Positions 1 to 9,382 of a stretch of 64,000 bases of DNA are shown piece after piece (the first letter of the stretch is position 1; each line of letters opens with the position of its first letter). Source of the DNA: Anaerotruncus massiliensis (ex Togo et al. 2026) (GTDB lineage: Bacteria; Bacillota; Clostridia; Oscillospirales; Ruminococcaceae). The DNA lies in assembly GCF_900199635.1 (NCBI RefSeq), contig NZ_LT962687.1, positions 2,965,665-3,029,664 on the forward strand, given 5' to 3'. The notes under the pieces were generated by a model that ran no database searches, had not been told where the DNA came from, and was given only the letters and a program-made list of their open reading frames with translations. The translations under genes and the position numbers were made by a program.

Positions 1-1028
1 CGCCCGTCCTCCGCCATCAGCACGAGCTTGGTCGTCGTGCTGCCGCAGTCGACGCCGAGGTAGGCGTCCCCCTCGTAGGCGTCGAGGTCGGCGCGGCCGA
101 CCGACGCCTTCCCGTGGCGGTTCAAAAACGCCGCGTAGTCGTCCGCGTTCTCGAAGAGCGGCTCGAGGTAACGCGCCGCGTGGCTTTCGCTGGCCGCGGC
201 CTCGAGCCTGCCGACGAGCTCCTCATAGGTCATCGGCTGGCCCGTCTTTTCGGCGAAGAGGGCGCTTCCCAGCGCCACCGCGTAGCGGCCCATGTCGGGA
301 AAGACGGCGTTTTCATGCGAGAGGCCGAGCGAACGGACGAACTCCCGCTGGAGGCCCTTGAAATAGTAGAGCGGGCCGCCCAGGAAGAGCACCTTGCCGG
401 TGATCCGCCGCCCCTGCGCGAGGCCGGTGATCGTCTGGTCGACGACCGCCTTGAAGATCGAGGCGGCGATGTCCTCCTTGCGGGCGCCCTGGTTTAAGAG
501 CGGCTGGATGTCGCTTTTGGCGAAGACGCCGCACCGCGAGGCGATCGTATAGAGCTTTTCGCTGCCGAGGCTGAGCGTGTCGAGCTGTTCGGGGGTCACG
601 TCGAGCAGGGTCGCCATCTGGTCGATAAAGGCGCCGGTGCCGCCCGCGCAGGAGCCGTTCATCCGCTCCTCGAGCCCGCCGGTAAAGAAGATGATCTTCG
701 CGTCCTCGCCGCCCAATTCGATCACGCAGTCGGTGTCGGGGGCGTAGGACTTGACCACCTCGCCGGTGGCGAAGACCTCCTGGATGAAGGGCAGGCCCGC
801 CGCCTTGGCGACCCCGAGCCCCGCCGAACCGGAGAGCGCGACGGTGAGCTCCCCGCCGCCGATGACGTCCTTCGCCATGCGGATGAGCTCGAGCGTCTTG
901 GGCCGCACCTGCGACATGTGGCGTTCGTACTGCTGGTAGACGACGTCGCCGTTCTTCACGATGATGATTTTAACCGTGGTGGAGCCGATGTCGATCCCCA
1001 TCGTCATCCGCGCCGGAATCCGTTCCAT
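1..1028 (-). CDS. 2-hydroxyacyl-CoA dehydratase activase (BadF/HgdC family), 5' part, runs off left edge
   Basis: ATP-dependent activator that passes electrons to 2-hydroxyacyl-CoA or benzoyl-CoA-type dehydratases in amino-acid fermentation. 342 codons are visible. Seen: ASKHA phosphate loop GIDIGSTTVKI near residue 11, ELGGEDAKI, and the two cluster cysteines in CAGGTGAFID and SRCGVF that bind a [4Fe-4S] cluster between two subunits in this family. A second phosphate loop, GVDCGSTTTKLVLM, begins just before the window edge, so this is the long tandem-activase form rather than the 260-residue HgdC. Start ATG at 1028 follows GGAGTGAGGTG. It is preceded by a consensus promoter at 1146-1174. The substrate cannot be told because partner dehydratase genes are not in view. 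Confidence 0.85.
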   Translation of the reverse strand, partial: MERIPARMTMGIDIGSTTVKIIIVKNGDVVYQQYERHMSQVRPKTLELIRMAKDVIGGGELTVALSGSAGLGVAKAAGLPFIQEVFATGEVVKSYAPDTDCVIELGGEDAKIIFFTGGLEERMNGSCAGGTGAFIDQMATLLDVTPEQLDTLSLGSEKLYTIASRCGVFAKSDIQPLLNQGARKEDIAASIFKAVVDQTITGLAQGRRITGKVLFLGGPLYYFKGLQREFVRSLGLSHENAVFPDMGRYAVALGSALFAEKTGQPMTYEELVGRLEAAASESHAARYLEPLFENADDYAAFLNRHGKASVGRADLDAYEGDAYLGVDCGSTTTKLVLMAEDG

Positions 1029-1145
1029 ATAGAGCACCTCACTCCGGCCCCTGCGGGGCCGATCAGACCGGCGGCGGCCGCGCAAACCCACGGCCGTCCC
1101 GGGAAGGGGCAAATTGCCCCATATTAGTATAGTTTGCTATGCCTC

Positions 1146-1174
1146 ATCTTAACACGAATTGAGCGAACAGTCAA
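1146..1174 (-). promoter_or_regulatory. Sigma-A promoter of the dehydratase activase gene
   Basis: On the minus strand TTGACT (1169-1174), 17-bp spacer, TAAGAT (1146-1151). It lies about 115 bp upstream of the ATG at 1028, leaving a long untranslated leader in which I see no recognised riboswitch. Confidence 0.7.
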
Positions 1175-1257
1175 TTTGCGTAAACGGCGAAATCCTGACT
1201 TTTCAGGAAAGATTTGAGAAAACGGGCCCCGCGCCCGATCCTTTTGGCGATTCTGTC

Positions 1258-1308
1258 GAAAAAAGCAAAAAAAGGACGGGCCCCGCCGCCATGCGGCGGG
1301 GCCCGTCC
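1258..1308 (-). terminator. Intrinsic terminator after the EAL/GGDEF gene
   Basis: Perfect GC hairpin with 16-bp arms at 1274-1308, immediately after the TGA at 1312-1314 on the minus strand, followed by T-rich sequence down to about 1258. Confidence 0.85.
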
Positions 1309-1311
1309 GAT

Positions 1312-3570
1312 TCAGTCGTTCTTATTTTGCGGGCGCCGCAGCCGTTCAAACTCCCCGGCGGGCATCGGCCGGGCGAAATAGTAACCCTGCACCACGTCGC
1401 ACCCGATCGAGGTGAGAAAGTCCACCTGCCCGGCCGTCTCGACCCCCTCGGCCACCACCTGGATGTCCAGCTTGCGGGCGAGGTCGGCTACCTCGGCGAT
1501 CACCGTGCGCCCGCGGGCGTTGTCCGCGTCCCCCGCGAAGAACGCCCGGTCGAGCTTGAGCACGTCGACCGGCAGCCGCCGCAGCAGGTTGAGGGAGGAG
1601 TAGCCGCTGCCGAAGTCGTCCATCGATACCAAAAAGCCCGCGTCGTGCAGCTCCCCGATGATGCCGGTCAGCCGCCCGATGTTCTCGAAGTCGAGCACGC
1701 TCGTCTCGGTGATCTCCAGCTCGATCAGCCCGGGGGGCACCCCGTACTCCCGCGCGGCGGCGCACACCTTGCCGACAAAGCCGGGGTCGTGCAGGTTGAC
1801 GCGGGAGACGTTGACCGACACCGGGATCTCGGGCAGGCCCTCGTCCGCCCATCCGCGGAGCATGCGGCAGGTCTCCCGCAGCACGAACGCGTCGATCTGG
1901 ACGACGAACCCGTCCCGCTCAAAGAGGGGGATGAAATCGTTGGGCGGCACCAGCCCCACCCCCGGGCGGTTCCAGCGCACGAGGGATTCCGCGCCGACGA
2001 TCTCCCGCGTGGAGGCGCTGTATTTGGGCTGGAGGTAGACCTCGAACTCGCCCTTCTCGAGCGCCGAGGCCATCGCGTCCTCGATCTGCTTCTCCCGCAG
2101 GATCCGGTCGCGCACCGCGTGGTCGTAGAAGGCGACCGTCGTGCGGCTGTCGTCCTTGCCCGACTTGCGCGCGATGCTCGCGCGGTCGCTCATCAGGCTG
2201 ACGTCCGTCTCCTGCGGGCCGACCCGGTAGACCCCGAAGGAGAGAGTGAGGGTGTACCGCTGTCCGGGCGGGTTGATCTGCCCGCCGATCTCCGTCAGCC
2301 GCCGGACGATCTCCTCGTCGGGCGCCGCGCGCAGCAGCAGGTCGAAGGTGTCCGCCGACACCCGCGCGAAAAGCTCCCCCTCCCGCACGGAGCGGGAAAG
2401 GATCCCCCAGATCTGCCCGAGCAGCTCGTTGCCCGTGCCGTGCCCGAACATGTCGTTGAAGACCTTGAATTTGTCGATGTCAAAGGAGACCATCACATAT
2501 TCCGCCGCGCCGCCGACAACCTCCCTGGCCGCGCGGATGAACCCGTTCCAGTTGTACCCGCCGGTGACCGGGTCGGTGAAGGCGATCCGCTCGAGCTCCC
2601 GCCGGCGGCTGTTCTGCATGAAGAGGATGTATCCGAACAGCCCGATGAGCACCGTGACCGTGACGACGCACACCACGAGGGTGAGCATGGTGAGGTAGAC
2701 GGACTTCCTGGCGGCCACGTGGCCGGACACCGCCGAAAGCACATACCAGCCGTTGACCCCGATCGGCGTGTAGGAGAGGTAGCGGCGCTCCCCGTCGCGG
2801 AAATACTCCTCCACGCCGCTGTCGCCCGAGGACATCCGCCGGCGCATCCGCCCGAGCTCCTCGTCGGGGAGCATGCGGCCCTCCTCCATGCGGTCAAAGA
2901 TGTTGGACATCCCCTGCTCGCTCTCGGGGTTGTCCGGATAGACCAGCACGTCGCCCCCGGCGTTGGTGAGATAGGAGTAGCCCGCCCCCTCGAACATCCG
3001 CACGTTGATGACCGACGCGAAGGCGTCGGCCGCGTTGGTGGCGAAGAGCACCGCCTCCGCCCTCCCACCGCGCAGGATGGGGGTGGCGTAGACGTAGATC
3101 GGCTCGCCGTCGGCGTAGTCGGTCAGCTCCTTGGAGATCACCGTCTCGCCGTCCATCGCCCGCAGGAAGTAGCCGCGCCCGCCCAGGTCCATCTCCACGC
3201 TGTCGGTGGTGTGCGCGGTGCCGTCGGGGGTGATGAGCCCCATCCGCTTGAAGCTGGTGCTCTCGACCTCCTCGCAGAGCACCCGCGTCACCCCGTCGAT
3301 ATCCAGTTCGGGCTGCGCGCCCACAAAGCGGGAGACCGCCTCGAGCATCTGCATGTCCTTTTCGATCCGCATCGCGATGTTCCCCGCACTCTGGCGGGCG
3401 ACCTCGCGCAGCCCCGAGAGGGTCTCCTCACGCAGCGTGCCGGTCACACTGCGCATATAGAGCGCGGCGCACAGGACCATCGTGGCCGCCGCAACGGCCA
3501 TGACCACCGCCGTGCGCACAGCCGTACGCTTCCGCTCCCTGAACACGCTGCCACCCCCATCGGTCTCCAT
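1312..3570 (-). CDS. Membrane sensor with degenerate GGDEF and intact EAL domain (probable c-di-GMP phosphodiesterase)
   Basis: 752 aa from ATG 3570. Transmembrane helices at about residues 17-39 and 290-318 bracket an extracellular Cache-like sensor. The GGDEF domain (about 325-480) has SADTF where the catalytic GGDEF should be, so diguanylate cyclase activity is probably lost. The EAL domain (about 505-740) reads AESLVRW at the EAL motif but keeps the other metal and catalytic positions: SVNVSR, EITET, MDDFGSGYSS, LKLDR, AEGVE and VQGYYFARPM. I infer c-di-GMP hydrolysis tuned by an external ligand. The promoter at 3602-3630 argues against any start upstream of it. A GTG at 3546 preceded by GGGGG is an alternative start. 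Confidence 0.85.
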   Translation of the reverse strand: METDGGGSVFRERKRTAVRTAVVMAVAAATMVLCAALYMRSVTGTLREETLSGLREVARQSAGNIAMRIEKDMQMLEAVSRFVGAQPELDIDGVTRVLCEEVESTSFKRMGLITPDGTAHTTDSVEMDLGGRGYFLRAMDGETVISKELTDYADGEPIYVYATPILRGGRAEAVLFATNAADAFASVINVRMFEGAGYSYLTNAGGDVLVYPDNPESEQGMSNIFDRMEEGRMLPDEELGRMRRRMSSGDSGVEEYFRDGERRYLSYTPIGVNGWYVLSAVSGHVAARKSVYLTMLTLVVCVVTVTVLIGLFGYILFMQNSRRRELERIAFTDPVTGGYNWNGFIRAAREVVGGAAEYVMVSFDIDKFKVFNDMFGHGTGNELLGQIWGILSRSVREGELFARVSADTFDLLLRAAPDEEIVRRLTEIGGQINPPGQRYTLTLSFGVYRVGPQETDVSLMSDRASIARKSGKDDSRTTVAFYDHAVRDRILREKQIEDAMASALEKGEFEVYLQPKYSASTREIVGAESLVRWNRPGVGLVPPNDFIPLFERDGFVVQIDAFVLRETCRMLRGWADEGLPEIPVSVNVSRVNLHDPGFVGKVCAAAREYGVPPGLIELEITETSVLDFENIGRLTGIIGELHDAGFLVSMDDFGSGYSSLNLLRRLPVDVLKLDRAFFAGDADNARGRTVIAEVADLARKLDIQVVAEGVETAGQVDFLTSIGCDVVQGYYFARPMPAGEFERLRRPQNKND

Positions 3571-3601
3571 TCTGCGGGACCTGTCGATCCCTGATGTGCT
3601 T

Positions 3602-3630
3602 ATGTTACCATACGGCGCGGCGTTTGCCAA
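3602..3630 (-). promoter_or_regulatory. Promoter of the EAL/GGDEF gene
   Basis: Minus strand TTGGCA (3625-3630), 17-bp spacer, TAACAT (3602-3607). The transcript would start near 3595, about 25 nt before the chosen ATG. Confidence 0.6.
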
Positions 3631-3666
3631 TACCCGCGGGCCTGTAAAATCCGGATTCTCCAAAGA

Positions 3667-3703
3667 AAACCCCCTCCGCCGGACATGCGGCGGAGGGGGT
3701 TTT
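3667..3703 (-). terminator. Terminator of the V-ATPase operon
   Basis: Hairpin with 11- to 12-bp arms (CCCCCTCCGCC against GGCGGAGGGGG), flanked by A/T runs on both sides. It overlaps the stop codon of subunit D and precedes the EAL/GGDEF promoter. Confidence 0.8.
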
Positions 3704-4326
3704 TATGCCTCCTGCTGTTTTTTGGCCTTGATGACCTTGAGTCGTGAAAACTCCTCGCGGTCCTTTTCCTCGAGCGCGTCCGTGATGAACTTCGCCGTCT
3801 CCTCGTAGCGCGGGATCACGATGTTTTCCAGCGCGTTCGCGCGGCGCTGCGTCTTGCGGATGGCGTTGGCCAGCCGGTAGACGCTGTTCTCCACCTCCGC
3901 CAGAAGCGCGGTCACGCGTTTGGCCTTCTGGAAGCAGACATAGGCGTAGTCGAGCCTCGAGTTGGTGCGGTCGAGCCCGTAGCACATGCGGATCTCGCTC
4001 TCCGCCAGCCGCACGTTGGGGATCTCCACCCCCATGACGCTGCGGTAGGTGATCGTCACGCCGTCGTCCACCGGGACAGCCATCGCCGTCTCCTGCACCA
4101 TGCCCAGCGTCACGTTGGCTTCCTGAAGGGCCTCGTAGGCCTCGCGGTAGGTCGAGCTGATCTCCCCGCGCAGGGATTTGACCTTGTCGATCAGCAGCAT
4201 CATCTCCCGGATGAGGATGTTGCGCTTGCGGTCGAGCAGTTCAAAGCCCAGCGTGGACAGCGACAGCGACTTCTGGATCGCCATCAGGCTGCCCTTGGTG
4301 GGCGTCACGCCCAGTACGTTTGCCAT
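3703..4326 (-). CDS. ntpD: V/A-type ATP synthase subunit D
   Basis: 207 aa, the usual length for the central-stalk subunit that turns inside the A3B3 head. The N-terminal pattern VTPTKGSLMAIQKSLSLSTLGFELLDRKRNILI is the family signature (read in two parts), and both ends are predicted to form the long antiparallel coiled coil. It is the last gene of the operon, 27 nt after subunit B, with GGAG 9 nt before the ATG. Confidence 0.93.
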   Translation of the reverse strand: MANVLGVTPTKGSLMAIQKSLSLSTLGFELLDRKRNILIREMMLLIDKVKSLRGEISSTYREAYEALQEANVTLGMVQETAMAVPVDDGVTITYRSVMGVEIPNVRLAESEIRMCYGLDRTNSRLDYAYVCFQKAKRVTALLAEVENSVYRLANAIRKTQRRANALENIVIPRYEETAKFITDALEEKDREEFSRLKVIKAKKQQEA

Positions 4327-4353
4327 CCGCCGTCACTCCTTTCCCCGCCGGGG

Positions 4354-5760
4354 CTACTCCTTCGGCGCGCCGAATTTCTGCACGGCCTGTTCCGGCCGGT
4401 AAAATTTGTCGAGCGTCTCCCGGTCGACCCGGTCGAGCTCCTCGCGCGGCAGCAGCGAGAGCAGCAGCCACCCGAGGTCGAGCGTCTCGCCGATCTCGCG
4501 GTTTTCCCGCGCGCCCTGGCAGACGAAATGCTCCTCGAACATGCGGCCGAAATACATATATTTCTGGTCGACCTCCGAGAGCTCCTCCTCGCCGATGACG
4601 CTCGCGAGCGCCCGCGCGTCCTGCACCCGGGCGTAGGAGGCGAAAAGCTGGTTGGAGCAGTCGGAGTGGTCGGCGCGGGTGAACCCTTCGCCGATGCCGT
4701 CCTTCATCAGGCGGGAGAGGGAGGGCAGCACTGAGACGGGCGGATAGACCCCCGTCTGGTCGAGCTGCCGGTCGAGCACGATCTGCCCCTCGGTGATATA
4801 GCCGGTCAGGTCGGGGACCGGATGGGTGATGTCGTCGTTGGGCATCGTGAGGATGGGCACCTGCGTGACCGAGCCGGGGCTTCCCTCAATGATCCCCGCC
4901 CGCTCGTAGAGGGAGGCGAGGTCGGAGTAGAGGTAGCCGGGGAAGCCCTTGCGCCCCGGGATCTCCCCCTTGGAGGAGGAAAACTCGCGCAGCGCCTCGC
5001 AGTAGGCGGTGACGTCGGTCATGACGACGAGCACGTGCATGCCGTGCTCGAAGGCGAGGTACTCCGCCACGGTCAGCGCGCAGCGGGGGGTGAGGATGCG
5101 TTCGATGATCGGGTCGTTGGAGAGGTTCAGGAACATGACGACCCGCTCCATGACCCCCGACTCCTCGAAGGAGCGGCGGAAATAGTCGGCCACGTCGTTC
5201 TTGGCGCCCATCGCGGCAAAGACGATGACGAAGTTCTGTTCGTCGGTGCCCGACAGCCGCGCCTGCCGCACCATCTGGACGGCGAGCTTGTTGTGGCTCA
5301 TGCCGCTGCCCGAAAAGATCGGCAGCTTCTGGCCGCGGATGAGGGTGGCCAGCCCGTCGATCGTCGAAATGCCGGTGTTGATGTAGTTGCGCGGGTAGAC
5401 GCGCTCGACGGGATTCATCGGCTTGCCGTTGATGTCCGCCGCGCGCTCGCAGAAGATTTCTCCCAGCCCGTCGATCGGGCGGCCGGAGCCGTTGAAGGTG
5501 CGCCCGAGCACCTCGAGGGAAAGGGGCATCTCCATCGGATGCCCGAGCAGGGTGGTGCGGGTGTTTTCGAGGGAGAGCCCGCGGGTCCCCTCGAACACCT
5601 GGATGACCGCCCGGTCGCCGTCGATCTCGACGACGCGGCCGAAGCGCGTCTCGCCCGAATCGAGTTTCAGGGAGACCATCTCCTCGAACGCCACCTTCGG
5701 CACCCGGTCGAGCGCCACCAGCGGGCCGTTGATTTCGCTGAGCCCCACAAACTGAAGCAT
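4354..5760 (-). CDS. ntpB: V/A-type ATP synthase subunit B (non-catalytic)
   Basis: 468 aa, full length. It forms the A3B3 hexamer with subunit A and lacks a normal Walker A loop ([12 protein letters not shown] in its place), as expected for the regulatory B subunit. Other family stretches are [28 protein letters not shown] and [15 protein letters not shown]. It lies 14 nt downstream of subunit A, implying translational coupling and equal stoichiometry. Confidence 0.96.
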   Translation of the reverse strand: MLQFVGLSEINGPLVALDRVPKVAFEEMVSLKLDSGETRFGRVVEIDGDRAVIQVFEGTRGLSLENTRTTLLGHPMEMPLSLEVLGRTFNGSGRPIDGLGEIFCERAADINGKPMNPVERVYPRNYINTGISTIDGLATLIRGQKLPIFSGSGMSHNKLAVQMVRQARLSGTDEQNFVIVFAAMGAKNDVADYFRRSFEESGVMERVVMFLNLSNDPIIERILTPRCALTVAEYLAFEHGMHVLVVMTDVTAYCEALREFSSSKGEIPGRKGFPGYLYSDLASLYERAGIIEGSPGSVTQVPILTMPNDDITHPVPDLTGYITEGQIVLDRQLDQTGVYPPVSVLPSLSRLMKDGIGEGFTRADHSDCSNQLFASYARVQDARALASVIGEEELSEVDQKYMYFGRMFEEHFVCQGARENREIGETLDLGWLLLSLLPREELDRVDRETLDKFYRPEQAVQKFGAPKE

Positions 5761-5774
5761 ATTCCGGCCCTCCT

Positions 5775-7532
5775 TTACAGCTGGTTGAGCCCGGCGAGCT
5801 TGTCGTCGATCTCTTTATAGTAGTTGTCGAACAGTTCGAGATGCGCGTTGGGGATCTCGTACTTGATCTTCACGAGCGAATCGATCAGCCCCGAATCGGT
5901 GATCTCGGAGATCGGGATCCCCTTGGCGATGACCGCCGAAGCCTTGTCGTAAAAGTGGAGGATGACCTGCATCATCATGAGCTGCTTGGGCAGCGGCACG
6001 TAGGTGTCGTCCCGGTGGTAGGCGTTCTGCTGGAGCAGCCCGACGCGGATGAGCCGCGCGACCTCCATAATGAGCTTCTGGTCGTCGGGGAGGACGTCCT
6101 CGCCGATCAGCTTGACGATCTCGTTGAGCTTCGCCTCCTCGAGCAGCACGGTGGAAATCCGCTGGCGGCAGGGGAGGAAGTCGCGGGAGATGTTTTTGGC
6201 GTACCAGGGGGCGAGGTCGTCGAGATATTCGCTGTAGCTCGAAGTCCAGTTGATGGCGGGGTAGTGGCGCGCGTAGGCAAGCGCCTTGTCGAGCGCCCAG
6301 AAGCAGCGGACGAACCGCTTGGTGTTCTGGGTGACCGGCTCGGAGAAGTCGGCGCCCTGCGGCGAGACCGCCCCGATGATCGTGACCGAGCCCTCGGTGC
6401 CGTTCAGATTTTCCATATACCCGGCGCGCTCATAGAACTGGGAGATGCGGCTGGGCAGGTAGGCGGGGAAGCCCTCCTCGGCGGGCATCTCCTCGAGGCG
6501 TCCGGAGATCTCCCGCAGCGCCTCCGCCCAGCGGGAGGTGGAGTCCGCCATGACCGCCACATGGTAGCCCATATCGCGGTAGTATTCCGCCAGCGTGATG
6601 CCGGTGTAGATCGACGCCTCGCGCGCCGCGACCGGCATGTTGGAGGTGTTGGCGATCAGCACGGTGCGGTCGGTCAGCGGCTTGCCGGATTTGGGGTCGG
6701 TGAGCTCGCCGAACTCCTTGAGCACCTGGGTCATCTCGTTGCCGCGCTCGCCGCAGCCGATATAGACGATGATGTCCGCGTCGCTCCATTTGGCGAGCTG
6801 GTGCTGGGTCATCGTCTTGCCGGTGCCGAAGCCGCCCGGGATGGCGGCGGTGCCACCCTTGGCGATCGGGAAGAGGGTGTCGATGATCCGCTGCCCGGTG
6901 ATGAGCGGCCGTTCGATCGGCAGGCGCTCGGCCACCGGGCGGGTCTGGCGGATCGGCCACTTGTGCGCGAGCGCCAGCTCGTGGTCGGCCCCCCGCGCGT
7001 CCCGCAGCACGACGAGCGGCTCGAGCACCGTATAGTCCCCGTCCGGACGGACGGACACGACGGTGCCGTCGAGCCCGGGCGGCACCATCGAGCGGTGCTC
7101 GATGATCGACGTCTCGGGGCAGGCGGCAAAGACGTCGCCGCCCTTCAGGCGGTCGCCCTCCTTCACCTTCAGGGTGACCGGCCATTTCTTTTCCACGTCA
7201 AGGGCGGGCATGTCGCTGCCCTCGGGGATAAACGCGCCCGACGTTTTTGCGATCTCCTTGAGCGGGCGTTCGATGCCGTCAAAGATGTTCGAGAGGATGC
7301 CCGGGCCGAGGGTGGCGCAGAGCGGCCCGCCCGTGCCGGTGACCGGCTCGCCGGGGCGCATGCCGGTGGTGCCCTCGTAGACCTGGATGGTCGTGCGCTC
7401 GTCGGAGATGTTGATGACCTCCCCGATGAGGCGGCTGTTCCCGACAAAGACCATCTCCTGCATCTCAAACTGACGGGCGCCACGGACCGTTACGACCGGC
7501 CCGTTGATGGAATATACGGTATTCTTATCCAA
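5775..7532 (-). CDS. ntpA: V/A-type ATP synthase catalytic subunit A
   Basis: 585 aa, full length. It has the catalytic Walker [14 protein letters not shown], the V/A-specific non-homologous insert ahead of it ([22 protein letters not shown] region), and the [21 protein letters not shown] stretch (read in parts) typical of catalytic subunits. The start is TTG at 7532 behind GGGGGG; the upstream subunit E stops 18 nt earlier. Whether the enzyme pumps ions or makes ATP cannot be told from sequence. Confidence 0.96.
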   Translation of the reverse strand: MDKNTVYSINGPVVTVRGARQFEMQEMVFVGNSRLIGEVINISDERTTIQVYEGTTGMRPGEPVTGTGGPLCATLGPGILSNIFDGIERPLKEIAKTSGAFIPEGSDMPALDVEKKWPVTLKVKEGDRLKGGDVFAACPETSIIEHRSMVPPGLDGTVVSVRPDGDYTVLEPLVVLRDARGADHELALAHKWPIRQTRPVAERLPIERPLITGQRIIDTLFPIAKGGTAAIPGGFGTGKTMTQHQLAKWSDADIIVYIGCGERGNEMTQVLKEFGELTDPKSGKPLTDRTVLIANTSNMPVAAREASIYTGITLAEYYRDMGYHVAVMADSTSRWAEALREISGRLEEMPAEEGFPAYLPSRISQFYERAGYMENLNGTEGSVTIIGAVSPQGADFSEPVTQNTKRFVRCFWALDKALAYARHYPAINWTSSYSEYLDDLAPWYAKNISRDFLPCRQRISTVLLEEAKLNEIVKLIGEDVLPDDQKLIMEVARLIRVGLLQQNAYHRDDTYVPLPKQLMMMQVILHFYDKASAVIAKGIPISEITDSGLIDSLVKIKYEIPNAHLELFDNYYKEIDDKLAGLNQL

Positions 7533-7549
7533 AGCATTTCCCCCCGCCG

Positions 7550-8149
7550 CTAATCAAAATTGAAGTTGGAGCCGCGGTAAAACCACTCCCGCTGTCCGGC
7601 GAGCGCCGCGTCGAGGCTCAGGTCCACCTCAACCCCGCGTTCCCGGTTCACCAGTACCGCGCCGCCGAGCGAAACCGCCCCGGCGTCCGCCTCTACCGCG
7701 CAGTCCCCGTAAATTTCACGGATGCGCGGCTCGAACGCCGTGTCCTCCGGGCGCACCTTGATCGTGCTGCCCTCCAGCTTCCAGGATGCGGCCAGTTCCC
7801 TGATCTTTCCCAGGAAATACGCCTCGTACCGCTCGCTTTTCGCAAAGCTCCCGAGCTCCACGCGCGCTTCGGCGATCATCTGCGAGAGATACTGCTCCCG
7901 CTGCTTGAAAAGCTCCTTCTTGAGCGCGAGCGTTTCCCGGGAAATCTCCTTGATATTTTCCGTCTTGATCTCGTCGATCTGCGACTGGATCCTGTGGAAG
8001 CTCTCGTCAAGCAGGCGGTTTTCCTCCTGCCCGAGCGCATCCCGCTTCATCTGCTCGGCCTCCTTCAGGATCGTATCCCGCTGGGCCTGGGCGCGCTGCA
8101 TGATCTCCTGTTCAAACAGCTCCAGTTTATCTTCCTGCATATCAGCCAT
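7550..8149 (-). CDS. ntpE: V/A-type ATP synthase subunit E (peripheral stalk)
   Basis: 199 aa. The N-terminal 100 residues are highly charged and coiled-coil-like (LELFEQEIMQRAQAQRD onward), and the C-terminal globular part is the usual E-subunit head. With the G/H-type subunit at the start of the operon it forms the stator stalk that holds the A3B3 head. Start ATG 8149 follows GAGGTG. It lies 33 nt after subunit F. A sequence close to the Noc-binding site lies inside it at 7932-7945. Confidence 0.88.
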   Translation of the reverse strand: MADMQEDKLELFEQEIMQRAQAQRDTILKEAEQMKRDALGQEENRLLDESFHRIQSQIDEIKTENIKEISRETLALKKELFKQREQYLSQMIAEARVELGSFAKSERYEAYFLGKIRELAASWKLEGSTIKVRPEDTAFEPRIREIYGDCAVEADAGAVSLGGAVLVNRERGVEVDLSLDAALAGQREWFYRGSNFNFD

Positions 8150-8182
8150 CTGGTTTCACCTCATTTTCCGGGCGCGCGCCCT

Positions 8183-8491
8183 TTAGAGTTTGATGCCGAT
8201 CGCCTCGCTCACATATTTTTCGATCGTCTGTGAAACGTCCCCTTCCCCGTGGCGGTCGGGGACCTCCACGATCAGCGGCCGTTTTTGGGTCAGCTTGTAG
8301 CGGTAGATGATGTTCGGGCAGGTGTTGATCAGCTTTTCCGTCATCAGCACGATCCCGATCGACGGGTCCGCCATCACCCGCCGCAGCGAAGCCAGCACCT
8401 CGTCCGCCGTGTGGATGACCTCGCCCTCAATGCCCGCGAGGCGCATCCCCATCAGCGTGTCGACGTTGTCGCTCAGCGTATAGAATTTCAT
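8183..8491 (-). CDS. ntpF: V/A-type ATP synthase subunit F
   Basis: 102 aa from ATG 8491, chosen because GGGAGG sits 7 nt upstream. Short Rossmann-like protein (MKFYTLSDNVDTLMGMRLAGIEG) that caps the central rotor with subunit D. The ending YVSEAIGIKL also fits the family. It is the first gene after the 0.9-kb non-coding interruption of the operon, so it needs read-through from subunit K or an unseen promoter. Confidence 0.92.
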   Translation of the reverse strand: MKFYTLSDNVDTLMGMRLAGIEGEVIHTADEVLASLRRVMADPSIGIVLMTEKLINTCPNIIYRYKLTQKRPLIVEVPDRHGEGDVSQTIEKYVSEAIGIKL

Positions 8492-8514
8492 CCGGGTCCC
8501 TCCCAACGGGGTTT

Positions 8515-9382
8515 GAATGATGCCGCCCAGCGAGCGGCCCAGCTTTCACGGGAATTGCCGCTTTCCAAGCGGCAAGAATCACGAGCGCGTTCCGCCGCGC
8601 GTCACGGGTTCCTTTTCGGACGGACGAAAAGGAACCAAAAGTCCGCCTAAGAACCCTCCGCCGGGTTCTTAGGAATCTCCGGGAGTACCTTGCCATAGCC
8701 CGCGAGCTGCCGCCGCTCCCCACGGGTACACCAGCTGAGGGCTCAATTCAAGTTGCGGGCGCTCCCAACAACGCACACCGGATGGCTCGCCATAACCCGC
8801 GGCGGAAAACAACGCCCGTTCCGGGCGTTCGCGCGCCTTGCGCGCGTGCGCGGCAAAGCCGCGCAGTTTTCCGCCTCCCCGTGGGCGCTGCGCGCCACGC
8901 AAAAGCGGCCGTGCCTCCCCGGAAGCTCTTCCGGTACGGTTCCGGAGACTCGCCGGCAGAGGCATTGCGCCCGCGGCGCGGCGGCTGGCGGGATGCTGTA
9001 CACCCGTCCGTTCATCCGTGGACGGGGCGCCTCCGACTTTGGCCGAAGGCCAACCGGAGGCGGCGCGGGGGTCAAGGGGATTTGGCCGCAGGCCATCCTT
9101 ATAGAGAATCCGGCCCGCAGGGCCGGGTCCGCGAAGCGGACTCAAGCCGGGGCCGCGGGGCGGAGCGCCCGCGAGCGGCCGTCGCGCGTAGCGCGCTCCG
9201 GGCGCAGCCCGGGCAGGCCGCCCAAGCCCCTTGCGGCTTCTTTCCCCCATTTCTTGTCCGTACAAGAAATGGGGCCGCCTGCCGGGGCGGGACCCGGCAA
9301 ACTGCGCCGCTCACTGAGCGGTATGCCTAAGGACCGCCGTCGGCCGGCCACCGACAACCTCCGCCGCTCGCCGAGCGGCAAA
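8515..9382. repeat. Mosaic palindromic repeat element A (no gene)
   Basis: About 870 bp of GC-rich sequence without a convincing gene: open frames exist in several registers, but none has a sensible start or resembles a protein. It is built of stem-loops, for example 8609-8638 (GGTTCCTTTTCG arms), 8646-8673 (CCTAAGAACCC arms) and 9247-9275 (TTTCTTG/CAAGAAA arms). Large parts recur elsewhere: 8674-8770 matches 58235-58345 inverted; 8906-9080 matches 15525-15700 directly and 57780-57960 inverted; 9105-9235 matches 58355-58545 directly; 8546-8605 matches 58938-58988 inverted. It separates the K and F genes of the V-ATPase operon. Confidence 0.8.

Noticed and set aside
1159..3594. Open frame of 811 codons on the plus strand opposite the EAL/GGDEF gene
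   Set aside because: Product is a His/Asp/Val/Arg-rich shadow typical of the reverse strand of GC-rich coding DNA; the opposite frame has clear domains, a promoter and a terminator.
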